A stretch of 64,000 nt of DNA. Source: a virus. The notes beneath the pieces are model-generated. The model saw only the letters and a program-made list of their open reading frames with translations. It was not told where the DNA came from and did no database searches. Where the stretch lies: IMG/VR virus record IMGVR_UViG_3300025141_016680, positions 34,045 through 98,044 of that record. One strand, written 5' to 3'. Below are positions 20,801 to 27,421 of the stretch, in pieces. The number at the start of each line of letters is the position of its first letter. Position 1 is the first letter of the stretch. The position numbers and the translations under genes were made by a program.

Positions 20801-22193
20801 TATCAATGGCTATAACTGTCGTGCCATTTTCTTGAAGATTTATTCCTGTCTTACCATCTAGTGTAAGTGCTCCAGCTGTTGTCTCAATCTCAGTTGCTAC
20901 AGCTGATTCAATTACCTTAGCAGCAGTATTCTTTATTGTTCCTGATAGAACGAAGTCTGATACAGAGCCAGAGATGTAAATACTGCCAGAGCCAACTGAC
21001 ATCAGCATAGATCCACTAGTCTGTAGAATGACTCCAGTTCTTCCGTCTAGTGTCAGTGCACCGGCGGCTGTTTCTATCTCAGTTGCGACTGAGGACTCAA
21101 TTACCTTAGTTGCAGAGTTCTTAATCGTTCCTGTTAGTGCAAAATCTGAAACAGAGGATGAGAGGTAGAGACCTTTTGTAGCGCCGACACCGATGCTCAC
21201 ATTTCTTTGATCATCGATAGCTATTACAGTTGTTCCGTTTTCTTGGAGATTTATACCTGTTTTTCCATCTAGTGTTAGGGCACCAGCATCTGTCTCAATT
21301 TCGGTGGCAACAGAAGACTCAATTACCTTAGCAGCGCTGTTCTTAATTGTTCCTGTTAGTGCAAAATCTGAAACAGAGGAAGAAAGATAAGTTCCAGCAG
21401 GACCAACAGATAAAACTGTTGTTCCATTGGCTTGTAAGTTGATTCCTGTCTTACCATCTAGTGTCAGGGCACCAGCATCTGTCTCAATTTCTGTTGCGAC
21501 TGATGATTCTATAATCTTAGATGCACTATTCTTAATTGTGCCAGTTAGTGCAAAATCAGAGACTGAGGATGAGAGATAGGTTCCTGCTGGTCCAACAGAT
21601 AGCACCGTTGTTCCATTAGCTTGGAGATTTACCCCTGTTTTTCCATCTAGTGTTAGGGCACCAGCATCTGTTTCTATCTCTGTGGCCACTGAGGATTCGA
21701 CTATCTTGGCTGCAGTGTTCTTTATTGTACCAGTTAGTGCAAAATCAGAGACATTTCCTGAAATATGCATGTTTCCGTCGAACAGTGATGGTGCAAGTAT
21801 GTGCATATTTCTTCCATCTGCACCTGAGACAAATAGTCCGTGCTGGATGTATGCGCTACCTGAAATTGATAGTGAGCCTGTCGATGTTGCATCAATTTCT
21901 GCAACAAGCTTCTCTGTATAAAATGTTCCGGAGACTACTACATCTCCTCCGAAAAGTGTAATGTTTCCTGGATGTGTTGTCCCTGTTCGACCTCTTCCGT
22001 CTACTGTGCCTGAAACAAACAGAAAGACATCATCGCCAACACCTTTAAACATTGATGTTGCTGAGTATCCACCTTCCAAATTTGAGGCATCTGAGGCACT
22101 ATAGATCGCAATTGATGCATGGGTTCCAGAAATTGCACCTGACGCTATTAGCTGTGAAACCCTTATTTGTTTGGCTGAAAAATCCTTTGGCAT
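14895..22193 (-). CDS. Giant repetitive tail-fibre-like protein
   Basis: 2432 residues. The body is about 19 copies of a ~66-residue unit recognisable from (S/N)VSDFxLTGTIKNSA, ESSVATEIET, LTLDG(K)TG and LSVGPAGTYLS. Four interruptions carry other beta-rich modules (SGSLTTLADGTEYMIAGANITI; HLSGAVFADK; VSGTFYAEKIVAEID). The C-terminus NIGSDATRWANVYTADLHLKNE, WTIVEEEDYLCVVNNKTGK matches a widespread fibre C-terminal module. No signal peptide or membrane segment. It probably forms a long host-contacting fibre; copy-to-copy identity suggests length variation by recombination. Long open frames on the opposite strand here are mirror artefacts of the repeats. Confidence 0.88.
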   Translation of the reverse strand: MPKDFSAKQIRVSQLIASGAISGTHASIAIYSASDASNLEGGYSATSMFKGVGDDVFLFVSGTVDGRGRTGTTHPGNITLFGGDVVVSGTFYTEKLVAEIDATSTGSLSISGSAYIQHGLFVSGADGRNMHILAPSLFDGNMHISGNVSDFALTGTIKNTAAKIVESSVATEIETDAGALTLDGKTGVNLQANGTTVLSVGPAGTYLSSSVSDFALTGTIKNSASKIIESSVATEIETDAGALTLDGKTGINLQANGTTVLSVGPAGTYLSSSVSDFALTGTIKNSAAKVIESSVATEIETDAGALTLDGKTGINLQENGTTVIAIDDQRNVSIGVGATKGLYLSSSVSDFALTGTIKNSATKVIESSVATEIETAAGALTLDGRTGVILQTSGSMLMSVGSGSIYISGSVSDFVLSGTIKNTAAKVIESAVATEIETTAGALTLDGKTGINLQENGTTVIAIDNGQNVIIGTAGKQIQLSGSVSDFALTGTIKNSAAKVIESSVATEIETDAGALTLDGKTGVNLQANGTTVLSVGPAGTYLSSSISDFALTGTIKNSASKVIESSVATEIESTGSLTLDGASSVALQANGTQMLAVGPAGVYLSGSVSGFLLTGTIRNSTSKIIESSVATEIETDAGSLTLDGKTGVNLQTNGTTMLSVGPEGVYISGSVSGLEITGTIRNSASKIIESSVATEIETDSGALTLDGKTGINLQEDGTNVIVIDTGRNVLIGSAGKQIHLSGSVSDFALTGTIKNSAAKVIESSVSTEIESTGSLILDGASSVALQANGTTILSVGPAGTYLSSSVSDFALTGTIKNSASKVIESSVATEIETDAGALTLDGKTGVNLQANGTTVLSIGVAGTYLSSSVSDFALTGTIKNSAAKVIESSVATEIETDAGALTLDGKTGVNLQEDGTTVIAIDNQRNVTVGAAGQGIYLSGSVSDFTLSGTIKSSASKIIESSVATEIETDAGALTLDGKAGVSLQANGTQILSVGPKGVYLSGSVSDFLVTGTIKSDTAVALEASAGTTIKTLGGSFNVDGAGGVELRHSGSAYIKLNSGSIVLGDLSGSKTLGVAPPNIYVSGAILSELHLSGAVFADKISGSLTTLADGTEYMIAGANITINTGSSGALTISATGLGVGGDDTQVQFNDGGSFGGDSGLTFNKTSNLLTAAKLHTTDNAHLSGSVSDFALTGTIKNSASKVIESSVATEIETAAGALTLDGKTGVSLQANGTTVLSVGPAGTYLSGSVSDFSLTGTIKNSAAKIIESSVATEIETDAGALTLDGKTGVNLQANGTTIISVGPAGMYLSSSVSDFSLTGTIKNSAAKVIESSVATEIETAIGTLTLDGAAGVDLQHSGSSYIKLNSGSITIGDLSGSNTLGVAPPDIYVSGAIQSELHLSGSVFADKLSGSLTTLANGNPYLVGHGGLAITTGSDGSVTLNLGAASNAFGTVAVSGQDDVVADQSGDTITFAAAQNMVITTNATSDTITFTGIAGGGSSTVFNDRGHKATSTGSLSIAGPGLGLIYDTTDVGSDVFFFVSGTAGSRNTSNTGSAVFGGDVIVSGTFYAEKIVAEIDATSTGSLSISGSAYIQQGLLVSGAHGRNMHILAPSLFDGNMHISGSVSDFALSGTIKNSATKIIESSVATEIETDAGILTLDGKTGINLQEDGTTVIAIDDQRNVSIGVGITNGLYLSSSLSDFALTGTIKNSASKVIESSVATEIETTAGVLTLDGKTGVNLQTNGTTILSVGPAGTYLSGNVSDITLTGSIKGTQTHISADSIKVDNSMYLSGSVFADKLSGSLTTLANGSEYLIAGTNVTINTGSSGALTISATGGTPAGSDTQVQFNDGGAFAGDSGLVFNKTSNLLTVAKLATTDNAHFSGSVSDFNLTGTIKNSASKVIESSVATEIESTGSLTLDGASSVALQANGTTILSVGPAGTYLSGNVSDITLTGSIKGTQTHISSDSVLISNNLYLSGTVSEMLITGTLDVDGVLTADGGVKVDNITIDGTEIDLSSGDLTIDVAGDIILDVDGGDVYLKDAGTYPLQFSHGNSGDWNIYNTTQNKDIIFNINDGGTSRDVLRMTGITRPSVIINEDGDQQVDFRVESKNSTHMLYVNGYDDRVGIGIASTGAPYGRLMVEMSASNPSMPENTLNDFTLVLKNRVVGIDEFAGIAFDVSSEIDIDAIGAAIRAERDSSAGTTTTKRDTNLTFATNTDDDADLTERMRITHDGNVFVGEPFAPGTDSIFYVTGVVGSQGSSVKGTSVLGGDAIVSGTFRAAHQVANGVLPPVYTLVASASGEVLIGAPRITGDDTILYVTGVVGSQGSAGLRGTTVLGGDAVISGTLRVGPTGSSAGTLSTAAIFNGDVLPGTHNVYNIGSDATRWANVYTADLHLKNERGNWTIVEEEDYLCVVNNKTGKRFKMMLEEIEE
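16320..21760 (-). repeat. ~200-bp coding tandem repeats of the fibre gene
   Basis: About 19 degenerate units of roughly 200 bp inside the giant fibre gene, each encoding a variant of the SVATEIE block. Units fall into sub-types by their tail (SVGPAGTYLS, IAIDDQRNVSIG or SGSxYIKLNSGS), which alternate irregularly. This suggests duplication of blocks longer than one unit rather than single-unit slippage. Confidence 0.85.
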
Positions 22194-22203
22194 CTATAAA
22201 TCC

Positions 22204-22452
22204 TCAAACACCAAATGTCTTGCTTATTGCGAGCACATTTACCTCACCGCTCCATGCATTGCTGGAGGAGACTATAATTGTGCTGGCGCCGACACTGTGA
22301 ATAAAAAAGTTTGGAGCATCTTGTGTGCTCCCAGTGATAATCGGTGAAATTGTGACAACAGGGGGTTTATCAAATGCTGTCGTCAGCGTGAAGGTCCCTA
22401 CCGTAGAATTAGAAAAGCTTGCAATTCCGTGCTCTAGACTGATTTTTGCCAT
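22204..22452 (-). CDS. Small beta-rich virion/adhesin-like protein
   Basis: 82 residues, not recognised with certainty. LTTAFDKPPVVTISPII followed by an alternating beta pattern to VNVLAISKTF resembles H-type-lectin-like modules found at phage fibre tips. The layout repeats in the next gene upstream (APFVTAIAVDTD ... VHFHVILI). It sits between that gene and the giant fibre gene with 9-10 bp gaps, so a small fibre-associated or receptor-contact role is likely. Confidence 0.55.
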   Translation of the reverse strand: MAKISLEHGIASFSNSTVGTFTLTTAFDKPPVVTISPIITGSTQDAPNFFIHSVGASTIIVSSSNAWSGEVNVLAISKTFGV

Positions 22453-22460
22453 ATTCTTCC

Positions 22461-22799
22461 CTATTCCGTAATTAGTATCACATGAAAGTGAACAGCACCG
22501 GTAAATTCCTGACTTGCTTCAAATGTTACAAACGTCTTCGTTACAGTGCTAATATAAATATTGACGTCGGCACCATCATTTGAATCTGTATCAACTGCGA
22601 TTGCAGTGACAAAGGGAGCAGAGTCATATATTTCAGTAAATGTATGTGTGGCAGAGCTGGCAGCTGAAAAAGTTAGTGATCCTGCTTCAAGGATTGTTTC
22701 TTTCTCTGACACAAAGGAATTTATAGGCTTTCTCCGAATATACGGATAAGTTTTTCTAAACCTATTGAGGTCTCTCTTTTTAAATGTGGTTCCGGCCAT
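22461..22799 (-). CDS. Small beta-rich virion/adhesin-like protein
   Basis: 112 residues. A basic N-terminus (FKKRDLNRFRKTYPYIRRK) is followed by a beta-rich domain SGSLTFSAASSATHTFTEIYDSAPFVTAIAV ending VHFHVILITE. The second half parallels the neighbouring 82-residue protein, suggesting duplicated domains. First gene of the fibre run; the PhoH gene stop lies just upstream. Function unknown; structural role inferred from position. Confidence 0.5.
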   Translation of the reverse strand: MAGTTFKKRDLNRFRKTYPYIRRKPINSFVSEKETILEAGSLTFSAASSATHTFTEIYDSAPFVTAIAVDTDSNDGADVNIYISTVTKTFVTFEASQEFTGAVHFHVILITE

Positions 22800-22826
22800 G
22801 ACATTAATCCCAAGAGTAAGTATTCT

Positions 22827-24116
22827 TTAAATTATTCTTGATGCCAATGTTGCCAACTTTGACCTCTCTCCCTTGGTTAGGCCAATGTGACCCGCTAGCG
22901 GTGCATCCTTAAATTTCTCTATAACAATTGTCAATCCATTAGAGAGACTATCAATATAAGGTGTATCAACCTGATCTGTGTCACCCAATAAAACAAGCTT
23001 AGAATTCTGCCCCACTCTCGTTATTATTGTCTTTAGCTCATGAATTGTTGCATTTTGAGCCTCATCAACAATGATAAAAGAATCATTAAATGTTCTGCCT
23101 CTGATGTGTGATAGCGGTGCTATTTCTATTTTACCCTTATCCTTCATTAGCTCAAAGTATGTTACATCAGAAAAAATTTCTCTAAAGTTATCAGCAATTG
23201 GAAACAGCCATGGGGCCATTTTTTCGTTTATATCCCCTGGGAGATAACCAATGTCTCGGCCGACAGGCTGAATTGATCTTGTGATGACAACTCTTTTGTA
23301 TCTTTCCTCATGTAATCCTGATATCGCTGCAGCAAGCGTTAAATAAGTCTTTCCAGAACCTGCAATTCCTGTCAATGTAACTAATGGTAGAGATTCTCTT
23401 GTTAGAAGATCTAGGGCAAATTTTTGCTCCTTGTTTCTAGGCCTAACAGAAACAGACTCACTCACCTCTCCACGAATTTGACAAATTTTATTTCCATGCA
23501 CTGCACCTAACGCTGATTTATTTGCTGATTTTAAAATTGTAAATTCATTTGGTCTAAAATCTTCATCAAATATTGAGACGGGTAAGTGACCCTTTTCATA
23601 AAATTCATCTATTAGATCATCTGTGTCAAGCAAGATTTCAGTTTGACCTGTATAGAAGTCTCCCTCCTCAACATAGATTGCATCCTTATAATAGTCTTCT
23701 GAAGATATTCCTAATGCATCACACTTAACTCTAAAGTTTATGTCCTTTGTGACAACAATTACAGATTGTCTTGTGATCTCAGTTAGTTTAGCTGCTACAG
23801 CTATAATTCTATTATCAGCTGCCGATGAATCGAGTCCTGCGGGTACATTTGTGCAATGGTTTATCTCAACTCGAATAGTCTGATCATTGGATACTGTAAC
23901 TCCTTCATGGAGGCTTCCTGCGCTTCTTAGTTCATCAAGAAATCGATTTACATATCGTGCATTTTCTCCAAGAAGGCCTGGTTTATCCTTAAATCTATCG
24001 AGCTCATCTAAGACAACTAGAGGGATAACTACGTCGCTTTCTGGAAATGAGTGTATTGAACATTTGTCATAAAGCAGCACAGAGGTATCAATTAAAAATA
24101 TTTTTCTTTGGTTCAT
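22827..24116 (-). CDS. phoH: PIN-PhoH fusion ATPase
   Basis: 429 residues, two domains. 1-155: PIN nuclease-like domain (FLIDTSVLLYDK, VVLDELDRF, SSAADNRIIAVA, VIVVTKDINFR), with the acidic residues expected at D10, E38, D101 and D124. 225-429: PhoH ATPase with Walker A TGIAGSGKT (about 249-257), Walker B SFIIVDEAQNAT and a GDTDQVD sensor. This PIN-PhoH (PhoH2/YlaK) arrangement is linked to RNA unwinding and cleavage in bacteria; phoH genes are frequent in marine phages. It is transcribed divergently from the sigma region 4 gene. Confidence 0.92.
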   Translation of the reverse strand: MNQRKIFLIDTSVLLYDKCSIHSFPESDVVIPLVVLDELDRFKDKPGLLGENARYVNRFLDELRSAGSLHEGVTVSNDQTIRVEINHCTNVPAGLDSSAADNRIIAVAAKLTEITRQSVIVVTKDINFRVKCDALGISSEDYYKDAIYVEEGDFYTGQTEILLDTDDLIDEFYEKGHLPVSIFDEDFRPNEFTILKSANKSALGAVHGNKICQIRGEVSESVSVRPRNKEQKFALDLLTRESLPLVTLTGIAGSGKTYLTLAAAISGLHEERYKRVVITRSIQPVGRDIGYLPGDINEKMAPWLFPIADNFREIFSDVTYFELMKDKGKIEIAPLSHIRGRTFNDSFIIVDEAQNATIHELKTIITRVGQNSKLVLLGDTDQVDTPYIDSLSNGLTIVIEKFKDAPLAGHIGLTKGERSKLATLASRII

Positions 24117-24117
24117 T

Positions 24118-24146
24118 TTGTCAACCTAAACTATTTTGGGTATGAT
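24118..24146 (+). promoter_or_regulatory. Sigma70-like promoter for the sigma-4.2 gene
   Basis: TTGTCA, 17 bp, then GGG-TATGAT on the plus strand, 31 bp before the ATG at 24177. The -35 is closer to the housekeeping TTGACA than the GTGYAR type seen in the right part of the window. Confidence 0.5.
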
Positions 24147-24176
24147 TATTAAATACAACAACTACGGACGCAAACA

Positions 24177-24410
24177 ATGAAATGCTTTGAGGCACATGAA
24201 AAGTTTTCTTCATGCTGTGACAAGCAGTCATGTCGCTACTGGATAAACTTTAACACTTCACAAAATTGCACACTCCTTGCATCTAGAAGGGGTCCCATGA
24301 CCCTTCAGGAAATAGGGGATATATTTGGAGTTACCAGAATGCGGATATGCCAGCTGGAGAAGAGAATAATCCAAAAAATGGAAAATCTCATGGGTGAAAA
24401 AATTGATTGA
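24177..24410 (+). CDS. Stand-alone sigma factor region 4.2-like protein
   Basis: 77 residues. The C-terminal half (MTLQEIGDIFGVTRMRICQLEKRIIQKMENL) is a clear sigma70 region 4.2 helix-turn-helix (compare T-L-E-E-I-G...V-T-R-E-R-I-R-Q-I-E). The N-terminal half has five cysteines (C3, C13, C14, C19 and C30) in a spacing that could bind zinc and is not sigma-like. Regions 2 and 3 are absent. One of the few plus-strand genes in this part. It may recognise a -35 element or the RNA polymerase flap with a separate sigma-2 protein; see 50900-51379, which lacks exactly this region. Confidence 0.8.
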   Translation: MKCFEAHEKFSSCCDKQSCRYWINFNTSQNCTLLASRRGPMTLQEIGDIFGVTRMRICQLEKRIIQKMENLMGEKID

Positions 24411-24456
24411 AAGAAGCTGTTGACTCAACAGTGACTCCTAAAATTAACTATTGGAG

Positions 24457-24669
24457 TCAGGAGTCATATTTTAAATTTTGACCTCTTTCTAAGTCTAAAA
24501 ATGAACATTCAATTTCTTCTGTTGACAAATCAAGATCATCCTTTAAAATCCACATACATCTTTCTATCTGATTAGACTTTTGGGGACTAAACTTTAAGGT
24601 TATCTTTTTCTCTGTTGGGATCTCATCATCATTCTGCTTCTTTCCAATTAAAAAATCTAATAGCGACAT
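24457..24669 (-). CDS. Hypothetical acidic protein
   Basis: 70 residues, no recognised family. MSLLDFLIGKKQNDDEIPTEKKITLKF opens with a short amphipathic segment and the rest is charged, including a CMWILKDDLDLSTEEIECSFLD helix pair. Its ATG overlaps (TAATG) the stop of a probable small membrane ORF upstream. Faces the sigma-4.2 gene tail to tail with a 46-bp gap. Confidence 0.5.
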   Translation of the reverse strand: MSLLDFLIGKKQNDDEIPTEKKITLKFSPQKSNQIERCMWILKDDLDLSTEEIECSFLDLERGQNLKYDS

Positions 24670-24813
24670 TAAACACCTCTATTCATCCATACCCAAAAAG
24701 CAATGCAAGTTAAAACAGGCCCTGCCCAACTAAGTACATGATAAGAAACGGCTACTAGAGAAATAACGCAAGCACCACTAAAAATTTTTTCCCTATCTGT
24801 TCTTAGCATCATG
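24669..24813 (-). pseudogene. Small membrane-protein ORF interrupted at an A6T6 run
   Basis: ATG-ATG at 24813 opens MMLRTDREKIF and meets TAG immediately after an A6-T6 homopolymer. Shifting the frame by one base at that run gives an open frame with a clean membrane helix (VISLVAVSYHVLSW, LTCIAFWVWMNRG) ending TAATG on the next gene. The frame of the hydrophobic part has no start codon of its own upstream. Either a +1 ribosomal shift at TTT-TAG, a one-base sequencing indel, or a decayed gene. Confidence 0.4.
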
Positions 24814-24855
24814 GTACATTTAATACAGCACCGGATAAAAAAGTATATGATTAAA

Positions 24856-26049
24856 TCACATACCGCCCAATAATGATATTGCTATGAGCCCTGGAACACT
24901 CTCATTTACGTAAATTCCAGAAAATAGAGTCTCGGTTCTTCCACCCACATAGGAAAGTGCTGACTCTAACTTTTTACTAACATCAGGATCTCCTGCCATT
25001 ACAGAGGTTGCCACAAGTAGCATGGCACCTGTTTTGATAGATCCGGCAGGTTCAGGACATGGGGATGACTTGATGCATCCTTGAAACAAAGCTGACCCAA
25101 GATCTCTTCTGCTTGGATCTCTTGAAATGGTCGATCCCACTATCATTCTTCCTGGTGTTCCCAGGCATCTCTCAAGATCCTTAGAGTCAAATGTCTGAAT
25201 TGGTGAAGACTCTGAGGAAAGCTTTAGAACTTGCGCAATTAGCTTTGCAAAGTTTTTATTAGCTGATGGATACATGTTTAGCATTCCTACCTTGCCTCTC
25301 AGTAGCTGTAACTGTCTCTCATTATCGATGACAATGTGTGGGTGACTTTGCAAACCCTTTAATGCTGATTCATAATTTGTAGAAATTGTAGGATTGAGCA
25401 ATTCTTGAGCTGAGGGCTTTGTTAGAATATAAACAACTTTTCCGCTTGCACCACATGACTTTAAGTGTCGAGTCATGGAATTATGAAGAACAGAGCACGC
25501 ACTTCCCGTTCCTCCGCCTCCACCAGCGAGAACAAATATCCAGTCAATAGAGCCTATTCTTGTTCTAAGGGCATCCTCTAGTAGAGCACTATTTTCTCCC
25601 AGAACCTGTTGCCCAAGATTTACATCTTTTCCAACTCCGTCGGCGCCAGGAATAAGAAGAAAGTGATCAGGTGGAACTCCATCTGGTTGATCCTTAATAG
25701 TGGTATTAACCAAGATTGTTTTGCTGAATCCGAGATCTAGAAAGGCCTTTGCTAGCTTTCCACCGCCGCCTCCAACACCAATAAAGGCACACTTAATGGC
25801 ACTTGCAGCAGAATTTTCTGGGAGCATTCTCTCATCATCTTCTGCGGGATCATCATCATAAGCTTCAACAAAGTCAAACCCTAGATCATCACCAGGGTTG
25901 ATGGTGTCATAAAAGCTATCTTCTTTATTTTCTTCTTTTTCAGACATGTTTTTTTCCTCTTCTGTACTTATAGGTTTCAAATCTTTTGGTGCCTCTAATC
26001 TCTTTGAAGTATGTTTATCTCCACGTAAATTTTTTATAGAGGAAGCCAT
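24856..26049 (-). CDS. Tubulin/FtsZ-like GTPase
   Basis: 397 residues from the ATG at 26049, chosen because GGAGAG lies 5 bp upstream (a longer frame begins at 26076). About 85 acidic, disordered residues precede the GTPase domain: CAFIGVGGGGGKLAKAF (first nucleotide loop), then VLAGGGGGTGSACSV, the tubulin signature G-G-G-T-G-S. The C-terminal part (SIKTGAMLLVATSV, LFSGIYVNE) fits FtsZ/tubulin domain 2 in order but is strongly diverged. Phage tubulins (PhuZ, TubZ) build filaments that position DNA; the long acidic N-tail is unlike PhuZ. Directly downstream of the tmRNA. Confidence 0.82.
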   Translation of the reverse strand: MASSIKNLRGDKHTSKRLEAPKDLKPISTEEEKNMSEKEENKEDSFYDTINPGDDLGFDFVEAYDDDPAEDDERMLPENSAASAIKCAFIGVGGGGGKLAKAFLDLGFSKTILVNTTIKDQPDGVPPDHFLLIPGADGVGKDVNLGQQVLGENSALLEDALRTRIGSIDWIFVLAGGGGGTGSACSVLHNSMTRHLKSCGASGKVVYILTKPSAQELLNPTISTNYESALKGLQSHPHIVIDNERQLQLLRGKVGMLNMYPSANKNFAKLIAQVLKLSSESSPIQTFDSKDLERCLGTPGRMIVGSTISRDPSRRDLGSALFQGCIKSSPCPEPAGSIKTGAMLLVATSVMAGDPDVSKKLESALSYVGGRTETLFSGIYVNESVPGLIAISLLGGM

Positions 26050-26137
26050 ATGGTCTCTCCATCCTATCGACTTCAATAAATATGAAGCAGCTAAAGTAGT
26101 GACCTATTTCATTGCTAATGATGATAGATCAGTAAAA

Positions 26138-26505
26138 TGGTGGACCCGGCGGGAGTCGAACCCGCGTCCGAAATAGCTTCAAATTCAAGTCATTCACAGG
26201 TTTGTCTAATTTACTATCACAAACTAGAAAAGATAGTCAGCTTTCCCTGCGCTTACTGACCTGTTGCGCCCCACCTGTTTCCAGGAAACCATTATGATTT
26301 TTTATTTTCGCAGGAATCTACCTGTTATTCGATGTTGGGTAACAAGGTCACCGAAGACCCCGCAAATTAGGCCGCTAGGCGGACAGATTCGAAGTGATTA
26401 TTGTTATTGGCAATTATCGTTTTGAAACCGCATTTTAGGTCTGCTATTTCGTGTGACCACCTGCACTATTCTTCTCTACCACCTCGTCGAAGCCATTTCG
26501 GGCCC
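26138..26505 (-). ncRNA. ssrA: tmRNA
   Basis: 368 nt. The 5' end GGGCCCGAAATGGCTTCGACG pairs with the 3' acceptor CGGGTCC-A-CCA (encoded CCA at 26138-26140), giving seven pairs with a G3-U wobble, the alanine identity element. The T-arm GCGGGTTCGACTCCCGC is perfect. The internal frame from GCC at 26411 encodes ANNNNHFESVRLAA then TAA. This is a one-piece tmRNA of normal length and would rescue stalled ribosomes and tag the products for ClpXP-type proteolysis. It lies on the same strand as its neighbours, 1 bp after the H1-like gene and about 88 bp before the tubulin-like gene. Confidence 0.95.
26367..26411 (-). other. tmRNA proteolysis tag reading frame
   Basis: Resume codon GCC at 26409-26411, 14 codons giving ANNNNHFESVRLAA, stop TAA at 26367-26369. 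With the charged alanine the added tag would be A-ANNNNHFESVRLAA. The C-terminal LAA is the standard ClpX-recognised end; four consecutive asparagines in place of A-N-D-E-N are unusual. The resume codon was placed by this pattern, not by structure prediction. Confidence 0.8.
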
Positions 26506-26506
26506 A

Positions 26507-26698
26507 TTAGTTATCCTTACCCACGGCAAGAGAAATCTTTACAAGATCTGCTGCTCTTTGCTTAATGAGTCTAAGACCCTTTCTAGCTCGAACACCAGCT
26601 GATTTATTTCCATTTGCATTTTTGTGAACATCAAGATCAAGGCTCTCAACCAAGACCTTGAGCTCTTGCCATTCATTTAATAGATTAGAATCTGCCAT
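26507..26698 (-). CDS. Histone H1/Hc1-like small protein
   Basis: 63 residues. LKVLVESLDLDVHKNANGNKSAGVRARKGLRLIKQRAADLVKISL matches the N-terminal domain of chlamydial Hc1 (histone H1-like) in pattern: L-x-x-L-(x)-S, then K/A-x-G-N-K-x-A-x-x-R-x-R, then L-I-K-x-x-A-x-x. The lysine-rich C-terminal tail of Hc1 is missing. If the match holds it would bind DNA or the nucleoid, phage or host. It is encoded immediately upstream of the tmRNA. Confidence 0.6.
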   Translation of the reverse strand: MADSNLLNEWQELKVLVESLDLDVHKNANGNKSAGVRARKGLRLIKQRAADLVKISLAVGKDN

Positions 26699-26700
26699 TT

Positions 26701-26943
26701 TTATAACCCCTGGTCTATCTTAATTAATCCGCTTGTTTCGTTTTTATCCTCTATTGATGTATGAACAAGCCTTGCTATTTTATTCATTATCTCTCTATCT
26801 TCCAGCTCAAGAGATAAAAGATAGATAACTTTCTTCTTCTGAAACTCATTTACACCATATCTCATAATTTCTTTTACTATTTCTCGACAGGTTATGGATT
26901 GCTCGACAAGAAGATCCTTTTCAGTCTTACCGTACTTCTTCAT
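26701..26943 (-). CDS. Hypothetical protein
   Basis: 80 residues from the ATG at 26943, which has a strong GGAGGAAATA ribosome site; a longer frame from 26970 overlaps the upstream gene more. Mostly helical (MKKYGKTEKDLLVEQSITCREIVKEIMRYG, FQKKKVIYLLSLELEDREIMNKIARLV). It resembles small phage proteins that follow baseplate or assembly genes only in general layout; no family recognised. Overlaps the upstream gene by 17 nt and ends 2 bp before the H1-like gene. Confidence 0.6.
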   Translation of the reverse strand: MKKYGKTEKDLLVEQSITCREIVKEIMRYGVNEFQKKKVIYLLSLELEDREIMNKIARLVHTSIEDKNETSGLIKIDQGL

Positions 26944-27418
26944 TATTTCCTCCAGACTCGATCTCATCACGTCTCAAATACACATCAATTTTTATTTTTC
27001 CGGACTCTAAGAGAATCAGATGTTTCATTTGTGTCGATCCTGCAATTCGTTTTTTTGCAATGACTATAGGTGTATCAAAAATATCACACTCAAAATGATG
27101 TGCCACCTGCTCCCAGGTCGAAATATCACATTTATGATTGTCAAGAATGATCTGTATATTTTCAGGTAATGTTAACCTGAGATCCTCAACAGTGATTAGA
27201 GAAAGTGTATCTTCAGACCCATAGAATAGCTCTGATTTACAAAAATCAATGATCTTGTGAATAACTCCGCAGTTATTGCACTTAGAAAACTTTTCAATGG
27301 CTTCACCATCATTGTCACACTTTGAATAAACTACAAACTTATGAAAAAGCGGCTCATCTCGCTTTTTGAATTGCGGCAGCATGCAGTGACACTGAATTAA
27401 GTGTTTGGTGCCGATCAT
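26927..27418 (-). CDS. Hypothetical protein with a zinc-ribbon-like pair
   Basis: 163 residues. Two N-terminal Cys/His groups (IQCHCMLPQF; FSKCNNCGVIHKI) look like half sites of a zinc ribbon; the rest is alpha/beta with VAHHFECDIFDTPIVIAKKRIAG, and IKIDVYLRRDEIES at the end. No family recognised. Part of the compact run from the GroEL-like gene to the tmRNA. Confidence 0.6.
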   Translation of the reverse strand: MIGTKHLIQCHCMLPQFKKRDEPLFHKFVVYSKCDNDGEAIEKFSKCNNCGVIHKIIDFCKSELFYGSEDTLSLITVEDLRLTLPENIQIILDNHKCDISTWEQVAHHFECDIFDTPIVIAKKRIAGSTQMKHLILLESGKIKIDVYLRRDEIESGGNNEEVR

Positions 27419-27421
27419 TTT

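Noticed and set aside
16320-21760. CRISPR-like repeat array
   Set aside because: Repeats are about 200 bp, in frame and translated into a clear protein repeat; no short repeats with unique spacers.
16320-21960. Long plus-strand ORFs across the fibre gene
   Set aside because: They recur with the same period as the coding repeat on the minus strand, so are mirror frames of it.
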